This document shows, in pieces, positions 11,488 to 22,400 of a stretch of DNA of 64,000 nucleotides. The DNA is from Archivesica marissinica (Eukaryota > Mollusca > Bivalvia > Venerida > Vesicomyidae). The notes under the pieces are model-generated. The model did no database searches and was not told where the DNA came from. It saw only the letters and a list, made by a program, of their open reading frames with translations. Location: positions 47,829,579 through 47,893,578 of the forward strand of contig CM026398.1 of the NCBI GenBank assembly GCA_014843695.1. Reading direction: 5' to 3'. The position numbers and the translations under genes are program-made. Each line of letters opens with the position of its first letter. Position 1 is the first letter of the stretch.

Positions 11488-13520
11488 ACACAATGGAAAG
11501 GGCTGCGTTCATTGTCAGCTCTGTTACATGATAGTACGACCTGCGTTCATTGTCAGTTCTGTTACATGATAGTACGACCTGCGTTCATTGTCAGTTCTGT
11601 TGCATGATAGTACGACCTGCGTTCATTGTCAGTTCTGTTACACGAGAGAAAGAGCTGGGTTCATTGTCAGCTCTGTTCCATCATAGTACGACCTACGTTC
11701 ATTGTCAGTTCTGTTCCATGATAGTAGTTTAATCATATTTTATTGCTCGATTAGTTTTTTTACATATTTATATGTGAATACAAACATGACAAATTATAGA
11801 AAAGCAAACAGGTCGGGCCACAAGTTCTAGCAACATTAGTTACGGCCCTTCCCGACAAATGATAGTACGACCTGCATTCATTGTCAGCTCTGTTACATGA
11901 TAGTACAACAGGCATTCATTGTCAGCTCTGTTACATGATAGTACAACAGGCATTCATTGTCAGCTCTGTTACATGATAGTACAACAGGCATGCATTGTCA
12001 GCTCTGTTACATGATAGTACAACAGGCATTCATTGTCAGCTCTGTTACATGATAGTACAACAGGCATTCATTGTCAGCTCTGTTGCATGATAGTATGACC
12101 TATGTTCATTGTCAGTTCTGTTACACGAGAGAAAGAGCTGTGTTCATTGTCAGCTCTGTTACATGATAGTACAACAGGCATGCATTGTCAGCTCTGTTGC
12201 ATGATAGTATGACCTATGTTCATTGTCAGTTCTGTTACACGAGAGAAAGAGCTGTGTTCATTGTCAGCTCTGTTACATGATAGTACAACAGGCATGCATT
12301 GTCAGCTCTGTTGCATGATAGTACAACAGGCATGCATTGTCAGCTCTGTTGCATGATAGTACAACAGGCATGCATTGTCAGCTCTGTTGCATGATAGTAC
12401 AACAGGCATGCATTGTCAGCTCTGTTGCATGATAGTATGACCTATGTTCATTGTCAGTTCTGTTACACGAGAGAAAGAGCTGTGTTCATTGTCAGCTCTG
12501 TTACATGATAGTACAACAGGCATGCATTGTCAGCTCTGTTGCATGATAGTACAACAGGCATGCATTGTCAGCTCTGTTGCATGATAGTACAACAGGCATG
12601 CATTGTCAGTTCTGTTACATGATAGTACACCAGGCATTCATTGTCAGCTCTGTTACATGATAGTACAACAGGCATTCATTGTCAGCTCTGTTGCATGATA
12701 GTATGACCTATGTTCATTGTCAGTTCTGTTACACGAGAGAAAGAGCTGTGTTCATTGTCAGCTCTGTTACATGATAGTACAACAGGCATGCATTGTCAGC
12801 TCTGTTGCATGATAGTATGACCTATGTTCATTGTCAGTTCTGTTACACGAGAGAAAGAGCTGTGTTCATTGTCAGCTCTGTTACATGATAGTACAACAGG
12901 CATGCATTGTCAGCTCTGTTGCATGATAGTACAACAGGCATGCATTGTCAGCTCTGTTGCATGATAGTACAACAGGCATGCATTGTCAGCTCTGTTGCAT
13001 GATAGTACAACAGGCATGCATTGTCAGCTCTGTTGCATGATAGTATGACCTATGTTCATTGTCAGTTCTGTTACACGAGAGAAAGAGCTGTGTTCATTGT
13101 CAGCTCTGTTACATGATAGTACAACAGGCATGCATTGTCAGCTCTGTTGCATGATAGTACAACAGGCATGCATTGTCAGCTCTGTTGCATGATAGTACAA
13201 CAGGCATGCATTGTCAGTTCTGTTACATGATAGTACACCAGGCATTCATTGTCAGCTCTGTTACATGATAGTACAACAGGCATTCATTGTCAGCTATGTT
13301 ACATGATAGTATGACCTGCATTCATTGTCAGCTCTGTTACACGATAGTACAACAGGCATTCATTGTCAGCTCTGTTACATGATAGTATGACCTGCATTCA
13401 TTGTCAGCTCTGTTGCATGATAGTACAACAGGCATGCATTGTCAGCTCTGTTGCATGATAGATCGATCTGGGTTCATTGTCAGCCATGTTACATGTTGTA
13501 TTGATCTGGGTTATTGTCAG
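11488..13520. repeat. 38-bp tandem array with 608-bp higher-order duplication
   Basis: About 50 units built on CATTGTCAGCTCTGTTACAT and GATAGTACAACAGG. Rare units (TATGACCTATG, then CACGAGAGAAAGAGCTG) occur at 12097, 12211, 12439 and again at 12705, 12819, 13047; the offset is 608 bp, exactly 16 units. Non-array sequence at about 11729-11858 interrupts it. Confidence 0.96.
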
Positions 13521-13537
13521 CTGTTATGGAATTGTTT

Positions 13538-13834
13538 TGTGTTTTACGCTTATTTACCGTCGCTACCGGTTGTCCATATGAGCGATGCCTCCTGAAGAGA
13601 TTAGTCATTTTAGATTTTTGGAGGATAGTGCATGATACAGACAGATCCATTCCAGAATCTTCTCTGTTTCTTTTACATGCACAGTGTAAAGCACCTGCAC
13701 AAGACCTCGGTTTAAAGTCCCATCTGAAAGACTATTAATTTTTATTATGGTCAGATGGGGGGGGGGAGTGAACCTGTGATCCCTGGATTATCATTCCAAT
13801 GTGTGAACAACTGGACTACAGATATGTCTGTGCA
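13538..13834 (-). mobile_element. SINE-D copy
   Basis: SINE-D consensus: tRNA-like head (AGTCCAGTGGTTAACACGCT, GGACTGGTAATCCAGG, B box GGTTCGATCCCC), body GTCTTTCAGATGGGACGTTA and GTGCACGTAAAAGAACCAGA, tail GGAGGCGTCGCTCATATGGG and GATAAATAAACGTAAAACAC. This minus-strand copy keeps all parts, with a G-run replacing part of the head-body junction. Confidence 0.85.
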
Positions 13835-13893
13835 TATGGAGTTGTTGTTATTAAGTACCGTATAGTTTTATCTCCAATGCATGTAAGTATTCT

Positions 13894-14424
13894 GCAGTGT
13901 TCAGTCATGTGTTGTGGTTAGCCTAGGGTAAAACCCAGTATTCAGTCATGTGTTGCAGCTATGCTAGGGTAAAACCCAGTATTCAGTCATGTGTTGCAGC
14001 TATGCTAGGGTAAAACCCAGTATTCAGTCATGTGTTGCAGCTATGCTAGGGTAAAACCCAGTATTCAGTCATGTGTTGCAGCTATGCTAGGGTAAAACCC
14101 AGTATTCAGTCATGTGTTGCAGCTATGCTAGGGTAAAACCCAGTATTCAGTCATGTGTTGCAGCTATGCTAGGGTAAAACCCAGTATTCAGTCATGTGTT
14201 GCAGCTATGCTAGGGTAAAACCCAGTATTCAGTCATGTGTTGCAGCTATGCTAGGGTAAAACCCAGTATTCAGTCATGTGTTGCAGCTATGCTAGGGTAA
14301 AACCCAGTATTCAGTCATGTGTTGCAGCTATGCTAGGGTAAAACCCAGTATTCAGTCATGTGTTGCAGCTATGCTAGGGTAAAACCCAGTATTCAGTCAT
14401 GCTGTGCGGCTATGCTAGGGTAAG
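13894..14424. repeat. 41-bp tandem array (13 units)
   Basis: Units CAGTATTCAGTCATGTGTTG, CAGCTATGCTAGGGTAAAACC. The eleven central units are identical; the first and last are diverged, as expected if new copies arise inside. Confidence 0.97.
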
Positions 14425-14659
14425 GCAGTTCTTTTCAATTGTGTTTATACCAGGGATCCATAATGTAAGATGCCAGATATCCCTGGTTCATACACAATAT
14501 CTCCCATAAAGGTCAAGGAAATGTTCATAATAAGATGTCTCCTCATTTTAAAACACGATTATATATATGGCTTTTTAATCTATTTTTCAATATATAGGCA
14601 AAATGCCAACCAAACATGCATGTCTTATTGTCACATCACAGATGAGTAATATACATTAT

Positions 14660-15100
14660 TTTTCACATTTAATAAGGTACATTCATGTACAGTAACATAT
14701 ATCACATTTAATAGTGGTACATTCATGTACAGTAACATATATCACATTTAATAGTGGTACATTCATGTACAGTAACATATATCACATTTAATAGTGGTAC
14801 ATTCATGTACAGTAATATATCACATTTAATAGTGGTACATTCATGTACAGTAATATATCACATTTAATAGTGGTACATTCATGTACAGTAACATATATCA
14901 CATTTAATAGTGGTACATTCATGTACAGTAATATGTCACATTTAATAGCGATATACATTCATGTACAGTAATATGTCACATTTAATAGTGAGGTACATTC
15001 ATGTACAGTAATATGTCACATTTAATAGCGAGGTACATTCATGTACAGTAATATGTCACATTTAATAGCGAGGTACATTCATGTACAGTAATATGTATAA
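14660..15100. repeat. 37-40-bp tandem array with GTACATTCATGTAC core
   Basis: About eleven units of CACATTTAATAGTG plus GTACATTCATGTACAGTAA and a variable AT spacer. Each unit holds a short palindrome-like GTACATTCATGTAC. Confidence 0.95.
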
Positions 15101-15469
15101 CATTCATGAAAGATGAAAATATAGGTAAAACAATCAATCCGATAGTAGACCGCAGGTTCTTGAATACATATAGAAAACAACAATACAAATTGTTAACACA
15201 CACAGTAAGTCGGCAATATACACAAATCTGTTACGTTACAAATATCGATGTGCACAGAATCACCACAAGTAGATGAAGTGTTAATGTACAGAATAGAGCG
15301 CAAACATATAGTATAGAATAACCTCCACCCTCTCAGAGACCCGGGCTTTCCAACTCCGGAGGGTGAATCGTATTAACAGTTTCAAGTATAGTTTATATGA
15401 CAGTAGAAATAATATAATAAGTTAAATGTAAAAATATTTATATAGATTTTGTAAAACATATATTTGTTA

Positions 15470-15651
15470 TACAGTCAAACCTGTGTTAGTGGTCACCTCC
15501 ATTAAGCAGCCAACCTGTATTAAGCAGCCAGTTTCCAGATTCCCAATCAGTTGTTTTATTATATATTTGACCTCTATTAAGCAGCCACCTGTGCTAAGCA
15601 GCCACTTTCTCTGACTCCCGTGGCTGGCTGTTTAAGACAGGTTCGACTGTA
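15470..15651. mobile_element. M1: 180-bp MITE
   Basis: Terminal inverted repeats TACAGTCAAACCTGTGTTA and TTAAGACAGGTTCGACTGTA; interior with repeated TTAAGCAGCCA blocks. TA ends and the CAGT start suggest a Tc1/mariner-type element (inference). It abuts the following SINE-C with no spacer. Confidence 0.88.
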
Positions 15652-15905
15652 TTTCGGGTTTTACGCCTGCATCAGCACCATTTTGGGCTATATCGCCGGT
15701 GGGCAGTTTACCTAACAACACCTTTCCTGGGCAGGCTCCAGCAGTTAACCAGTACTTGGGTGCACCAACCTCCGTAAGAAACTGCCAACTTTTTCATATA
15801 AATGAGACACGGTCTGAGCGGGGCTCGAACCTGTGACCATCAGTGATGATAGGTTACAGTGGTATTCAAGTCAGCGACCTTAACCACTCGACCACGGAGG
15901 CGGAC
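15652..15905 (-). mobile_element. SINE-C copy, full length
   Basis: Minus-strand copy running from the 3' end TTTCGGGTTTTACGCC through GGGCTATATCGCCGG and CCAACCTCCGTAAGAAACTG to the tRNA-Ser/Leu-like head CGACCTTAACCACTCGACCA. It is the reference copy for this family here. Confidence 0.9.
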
Positions 15906-17083
15906 TTGTAAAAGACATCCATTGAAAGTCATGTAACGCATTTGTATGAAATTAAATGAACATGCAACTGAATACTTTGCACGCTAGCGGTGAAAATAAC
16001 AGTATAATATGTCATGGAATTTCATTAGAATTATGTCAACACGAAATTCCAGGAAATATTTCCATAGTTTTCCGCTTAAATATAAAGAAAACCACATTAA
16101 TGTATTGTCGTCTGCTACAATTATTAGAACTATTTATAGGTGTTACTTAGTCTTACCCACAATGCAAAGAGCTAAGAAACAACCTCTCATCAACAATATC
16201 TTACATACCGTATCTACTCAAAAAATAGCACGGAGATTTTTCCTCTCAATATTGGAATGTGAGAGGAATTTACAACATAAGTAAATCCAAAAGTACAATC
16301 ATAATAAAATAAATCGGTTGCAGAAAAAGTAACAACTAACAACCCGTCATGTATATGTATGCCGCCTCGTATGTACTCCGCCTCAAAGGAGAATAGATAC
16401 GGTACAAATTAATTATACATGTACAAACAAAAAACGTATTCCATCAAAAGCAAGCAAAAATATTTGCACATTTGTTATGGCACATACAAGGTTGCACTGT
16501 AACTTGAAACTAATTTCATCGGAGATTTCTGTCAATTAATTTCACCCGACATTTCCGTCAATTGTAAATATTTTAAAGGAAGATAATAATGACATATTCA
16601 AAAGTGCATTGTTCTATTAAACTTAATGTGTACTGTACTGTAACAGTACATAGAGGTTGAGGTTGTCTAACAGTACTACTATTAACCAACTGTCAAAACA
16701 CGAGTGTCATGATGATATCACCTGACTGGTGACCACAACACCTAAACAACACCCACACACCAAAACAACACCCACACACCACCAAAACAACACCCACACA
16801 CCACCCTACATTGCTCATCAGATCCTTATATCAATTGTCATAATGCTGTAAGAACTGTTTTGCTACCAAGCTAAAGGATATGTGTATGAACTAAACCATA
16901 TGTGAATATGGGGGATGGGACGGGAGGGGGTGGGGCGACAGATCAGCATACATTATGTTTTATGAAATTCCAAATAAAACAAACTTGGTTACTATTATAG
17001 CTGTTACCATGTAAACATGGACATTCTCTTTAATTTTACCTGGCAACATAGCTTTTTTTATTGAACTAGTTGAGCAACAAATC
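15906..17083. other. Intergenic, no gene recognised
   Basis: AT-rich. It holds a small CA-rich repeat at 16738-16806 (AACAACACCCACACACC units) and short frames without recognisable content. Confidence 0.5.
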
Positions 17084-17318
17084 GGCTGTCCGATTAGCGC
17101 ACTTGCTTCTCACCAATGCTACCCGGGTTCGATCCTCGGACAGGGAAGAATGTGAGATGGTACGATGGTCGCCAGATCGGACAGGTGGGTTTTCTCCGGG
17201 TACTCCGGTTTCCTCCCACATGAATGACCATATATACGCTTTCATCCGAGCCAACGAGAGTGATTAATATAAGTTGTTAAAACTTGCTTCGCAATCATTG
17301 TAAAAAAAACAAAAAATA
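17084..17318 (+). mobile_element. SINE-B copy
   Basis: Begins GGCTGTCCGATTAGCGCAC, lacks a few bases of the A-box region, otherwise complete to the poly-A-like tail. Confidence 0.88.
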
Positions 17319-17542
17319 AACCATGCTTTCATTAAAATGTAACTTGAAGCAAACCTTAAAAAATATTGAGTTAAAAATAGAGTTCCTACAGTGCCTAAAA
17401 ATATTACTAATTTGACCTAGTAACCTAGTTTTGCTACGATGAAAAGACAGATGATCAATCACCAAGATGTTTGAGAAGAAGACTTATATAAGACTCTGCC
17501 TTTCATTCTAATCCTTTTTCTGTATTTTGATATAATATTTAT

Positions 17543-17752
17543 ATATACAAATTTATTTTAGCTCGATTGCGAAACAAGTTATGTCAACTTATATTAATCA
17601 CTCTCGAGACCTCATTACTGATGGAATCCATCGCCACGAGGGAGAGAGAAGAGGCAACGTGGAATTTAAATGCCTTGCCTAAGGGCACAATCGTAACGGC
17701 TCCAGCGGGGCTCGAACTCCGGACCTTTCGCACCTGAAGCAAACGCTTAATA
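17543..17752 (-). mobile_element. SINE-A copy, head-truncated
   Basis: Tail and body complete; stops at CTGAAGCAAACGCTTA, so the A-box part of the tRNA-like head is missing. Confidence 0.87.
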
Positions 17753-18083
17753 TGTAATGTATGCATTGTTCAAACTGTATAAGATTGGGAAATAAAATAA
17801 TGTTTAAACTTATATGTATAACTTTGTAACAACTTTTGACCTGAAATGGGGCTAAAATATAGTTGCTACCTTCATGGTAGCTCAATGTAAGATGTTCTTG
17901 ACCTACATGTAGTGACCTATTTTTTTAAACAGATATGGATGATGCTGTTTTTTGGAAGGCTCGCAGAACAGTCTTGTTTCATTGACTGCACTTTGTGGCA
18001 TTGTTTCCTTGAACTCCCAACCCCTCATCCAACGCACAATGGAGAGATATGTAAAATTATATATATAAATGATTTTAAAAGCA

Positions 18084-18313
18084 TTAACCTGTAACCTGCC
18101 AATCACAACTAAAGTCGCTTTTACAAACACCATAGAGCCAGATCAGATGGCACAGAACGTTCCCTATGCTGTGTGCTATTCTGATTGTGGAGCTAAAATA
18201 CTTGCCTGAATAGCAAACAACATAGATCCTGATTAGACACGGTGTTACGCCGCAGCTGATCTGGATCTATGTTGTTTACACATTTTCATTTATTCGGCAG
18301 GTTACGGGTTAAC
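18084..18313. mobile_element. M4: TTAA-flanked MITE
   Basis: 230 bp bounded by TTAA with inverted ends CCTGTAACCTGCC and GGCAGGTTACGGG. Interior shows CATAGAGCCAGATCAGA, GCAAACAACATAGATCCTG and TTAGACACGGTGTTACGCCG. Its interior is the source sequence of the array at 20186-20960. Confidence 0.85.
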
Positions 18314-19042
18314 ATCACAGAGAGAACTAAGTTTGCCAGTACATTTGATAATAAAAATCTGATATCGATTGAGAACATTTTCTTTACCGGTAATTGCCAT
18401 ATATACAAATATAAAAATTCAGAATAAATTACAATTATTGTTACCCCAAGCTGCATTCTCCACACTGCTATCGATACAAATCAATTTAATTACCAAGTCC
18501 CTTCTAGTAAAGGAACTTCGGTCCAAGATAAAACTAAGCAAACACTAGTAAAAATAAGTCAATAACTACATCACATCTACAGTTAGTGTCGCATACAGCA
18601 CAACGCAACCATCACAGCAATGTGTAGTGGTTACTTGCACTTCGAAGTATAAAATAGCCCATACTTCCTAACATACTCATTACAAAACTTTACTCAGATC
18701 TCAACTGAAGCTCAACCAATCTGATTGGTCGATTCGAAACATTGCCTCCAGACCAACAAATCAGAAAGCTTGTTTTAGAAGTGTTATATCCTTCAGACCC
18801 TCTTCCATACCGGAACATGTTCCATCTACATTTGTATGTACTCTGACTAATCAAATAAGCCTTTTAACATGACCTTTCTATAGTGGAGTCATCTACTTTC
18901 CATATTCATAATAGAATCCCCCAGGGTTTTGGGTAAAAGAGAAAACATAAAAACAGAACAAATCTGTTTCAACTAAATTCATAATTGATTTTTAAAGTAT
19001 ATTCATTAGCAATACACTGGTGCAGGCTAGTTTCTAATGCTA
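18314..19042. other. 3' flank of the transporter gene
   Basis: Presumed 3' UTR and flank. No close poly(A) signal is seen. A diverged element resembling the 541-682 foldback may lie at 18640-18800. Confidence 0.4.
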
Positions 19043-19466
19043 TTACAGACATCCTGTACAACATCCCGTTATCTGCTGTATAGGTGGGGATTGATTTTGA
19101 GTGAAGGCCAAAAATATCTGTTCAAGCGTAGTTTGGTGTACAGAGTAGTCGTCAACAGAAAACTGTCGCTTGGCATGCTCCATCACACCAAATATTTGCC
19201 CCAGTTTAGCATTGTCGTTCGGTATACGGAAGTGGACGTAACCTTGGTTATCATCGAATACCTCCGTATCAGGAAATGTCGCCTTCAGAAAGTTCACCAG
19301 TGGCTCGCTACTGGATACTAGCCCAGAAGCGTTGAGGCCCATCCGACAAAATAGCGTGTAGCCATGACCGAATTTATTCTTCAGATGTTGTGGACTCCCA
19401 AGACAGACAAACCTGCCATTCACCATGATAACAACCCGAGTGCACAGGGCGTCACATTCCTCCATA
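19043..19466 (-). CDS. ABCA3: ABCA transporter last coding exon: C-terminal domain, residues 1261-1401 and stop
   Basis: 424 bp including TAA. It encodes [20 protein letters not shown], then [40 protein letters not shown] and [20 protein letters not shown], ending in a short tail [32 protein letters not shown] and DYSV.Q..LEQ(V/I)FL are family hallmarks of the region after NBD2. The cysteine-rich tail (CCTGC) might be a lipid-attachment site; that is speculation. No obvious poly(A) signal lies close to the stop. The nearest AATAAA on this strand is about 750 bp downstream, inside the M4 element at 18084-18313. Confidence 0.93.
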
Positions 19467-22400
19467 CTACAGACACAAAATAAACACAAGTTTAAAATCT
19501 CATGGGAATACAAATAGCATAACAATTATAATATTCGTTTGCGCTTAAAAATCACTAAAATATAATTTAAAAATATTAATTAACCCAACACTGGTACGAT
19601 GGTCGCCAGATCGGACTGGTGGGTTTTCTCCAGGTACTCCGGTTTTCTCCCACACGAATAACCACATTTACGCTTTCATCCGCGCCAACGAGAGTGATTA
19701 ATATAAGTTGTTAAAACTTGCTTCACAATCGTTGTAAAATAAATAAAGTTTAAAGTAACAAACAAGAATGACTAATACATCCATACATAGTAAATAAGTA
19801 ATCAAATTATGAAACGATCAGATTTCTAGGACACAAAATTAATCTATTAAGTAAATCCATAATTTAAAATCAAATCATGAAAATTTGTATTAACAAAAAT
19901 ACAAATATTTTATACCTACATTACACAATAACTAGTATAGCAAAAATAACTTTTACTGAATGTCCAGACACAAAACATTCACATATTAAACAGGTTACTG
20001 TTTGTTCTCATAGAATTCCTTTAAACAAATGTGTTTTGAGTTTATTTCTAAAAACATTTTCTCATTGTACTTGCTTCAGTTCCTTATCAATGTCCAGGTT
20101 AAACCTTTCACTGCTGATGTCGCATATAGGAACCTTTACAAACAGCATAGAGTTCTATGTGCAGCTAAAACACTTAGCTGAATAGCAAACAAAATGGATC
20201 CTGATCAGACATGGTGTTACACTGCAGTGGCTGATCAGACATGGTGTTACACTGCGGGTGATCAGACATGGTGTTACACTGCAGCGGCTGATCAGACATG
20301 GTGTTACACTGCGGGTGATCAGACATGGTGTTACACTGCAGCGGCTGATCAGGCATGGTGTTACACTGCAGTGGCTGATCAGACATGGTGTTACACTGCA
20401 GTGGTTGATCAGACACGGTGTTACACTGCAGCGGCTGATCAGACATGGTGTTACACTGAAGCGGCTGATCAGACATAGTGTTACACTGCAGCGGCTGATC
20501 AGACATGGTGTTACACTGCAGCGGCTGATCAGACATGGTGTTACACTGCAGTTGATCAGACATGGTGTTACACTGCGGGTGATCAGACATGGTGTTACAC
20601 TGCGGGTGATCAGACATGGTGTTACACTGCGGGTGATCAGACATGGTGTTACACTGCGGGTGATCAGACATGGTGTTACACTGCAGCGGCTGATCAGACA
20701 TGGTGTTACACTGCAGTTGATCAGACATGGTGTTACACTGCAGTGGCTGATCAGACATGGTGCTACACTGCGGGTGATCAGACATGGTGTTACACTGCAG
20801 TTGATCAGACATGGTGTTACACTGCAGCGGCTGATCAGACATGGTGTTACACTGCAGTTGATCAGACATGGTGTTACACCGCAGTGTCTGATCAGACATG
20901 GTGTTACACTGCAGTGGCTGATCCGACATGGTGTTACACTGCGGCTGATCCGACATGTAATTCTCAACTAGCTAGACTTGTGAGTGTGCATTGAACTCCG
21001 CATGCACAGCCAGTGACACTAATAATAATAACTTCTTCTTGGGGCTTAAAGTCGCACCAACAGCTTAGGTGCCCCTCCGAGTAGTATATCAGGCATGGAC
21101 CCTAGTAGAACCACCAACCTTCTGCAAGCCAACTGGATAGCTTCCTAACATCAAACATCACAAGTGGAATTCGAATCTACAGCGATGAAGGGCAAGTCAT
21201 TTGATGTAAACGACCGTAACCACTTGACCATACAACGTATAATAAGAAAAATGTAACAACATACCTGTGTGAAGTGAGAATGAGTGTCCTGCCGCTGGCA
21301 CGTACGTCAGATAGTACATTCCACAGCTGTCGACGTGCTCCAGGATCCATACCGGTTGTCGGCTCATCCAAGAATATAAATGGTGGATCTCCAATCAAAG
21401 CTATGGCTGTGCTCAATTTTCGCTTGTTACCGCCACTGTAAGAGCAAACCAGTACCTTTAAATATGTGGATTGTTTCTTAGTTTATACAAATTTATTTTA
21501 GCTCGATTGCGAAACAAGTTCTTTCAACCTTATATTAATCACTCTCGAGACCTGATTCCTGATGGAATCCATCGCCACGAGGGAAAGAAGCGGCAATGTG
21601 GAATTTAAATGCCTTGCCTAAGGGCACAATCGTAACGGCTCCAGCGGGGCTCGAACTCCGGACCTTTCGCACCTGAAGCGAACGTGCATCCACTGCGCTA
21701 TCACGACTTCCACAAATATATAACAATACATAGCATAACAATGCAAGTGGTTTGGGCCACACGTTTTAGCAACATTAGACAACGACCTTCACCAGAAAGT
21801 CAAGCTAACGTTTGATTAAACTAAACGAGTTTCTTTCCTGAAAAGAGTACGCAAAATAGAATAAAAATAAAAAAGACTCAATTGTTTCTTGTCTAGGACT
21901 ATTGTGAGAATGTATTGAAAAGGTGAAAGGTGACCTTGAATAAGGTTACGGTCAAAATGTATATACCAAGGTAGAGTACTAGAGACTAGGGGCATTGTAG
22001 GAGAATATTAGCTAAACATGTCTGAGATCTAAAAAAAAAAGTTTAAACTTTTAAGTTTTAACAACTTATATTAATCACTCTCATTGGCGCGGATGAAAGC
22101 GTATATGTGGTCATTCATGTGGGAGGAAACCGGAGTACCCGGAGAAAACCCAACTGTCCGATCTGGCGACCAATGTACCATCTCACATACTTCCCAGTCT
22201 GAGGATCGAACCCGGGTTGCATTGGTGAGAAGTGAGCCAGTCTGAGATGACCTTACAAAAGGTCAATTGGGTGGAAGGTGACCTTGATACAGGTCATGGT
22301 CAAAATTTATATACAAACGTTGAGCCCTAATATTCCACAGGATTCAAACTTTAAATCACTAAATACCGGTAATACAAGGAACATACAGACTCGGAGGGTG

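Noticed and set aside
11488..13520. CRISPR array
   Set aside because: No unique spacers between repeats; these are direct tandem repeats in a eukaryotic genome, and no cas-like gene is present.
18640..18800. Second copy of the 541-682 foldback
   Set aside because: Only a few short blocks match (GATCTCAA, TGATTGGT) and no clear inverted arms were found, so it was left as a possible relative.
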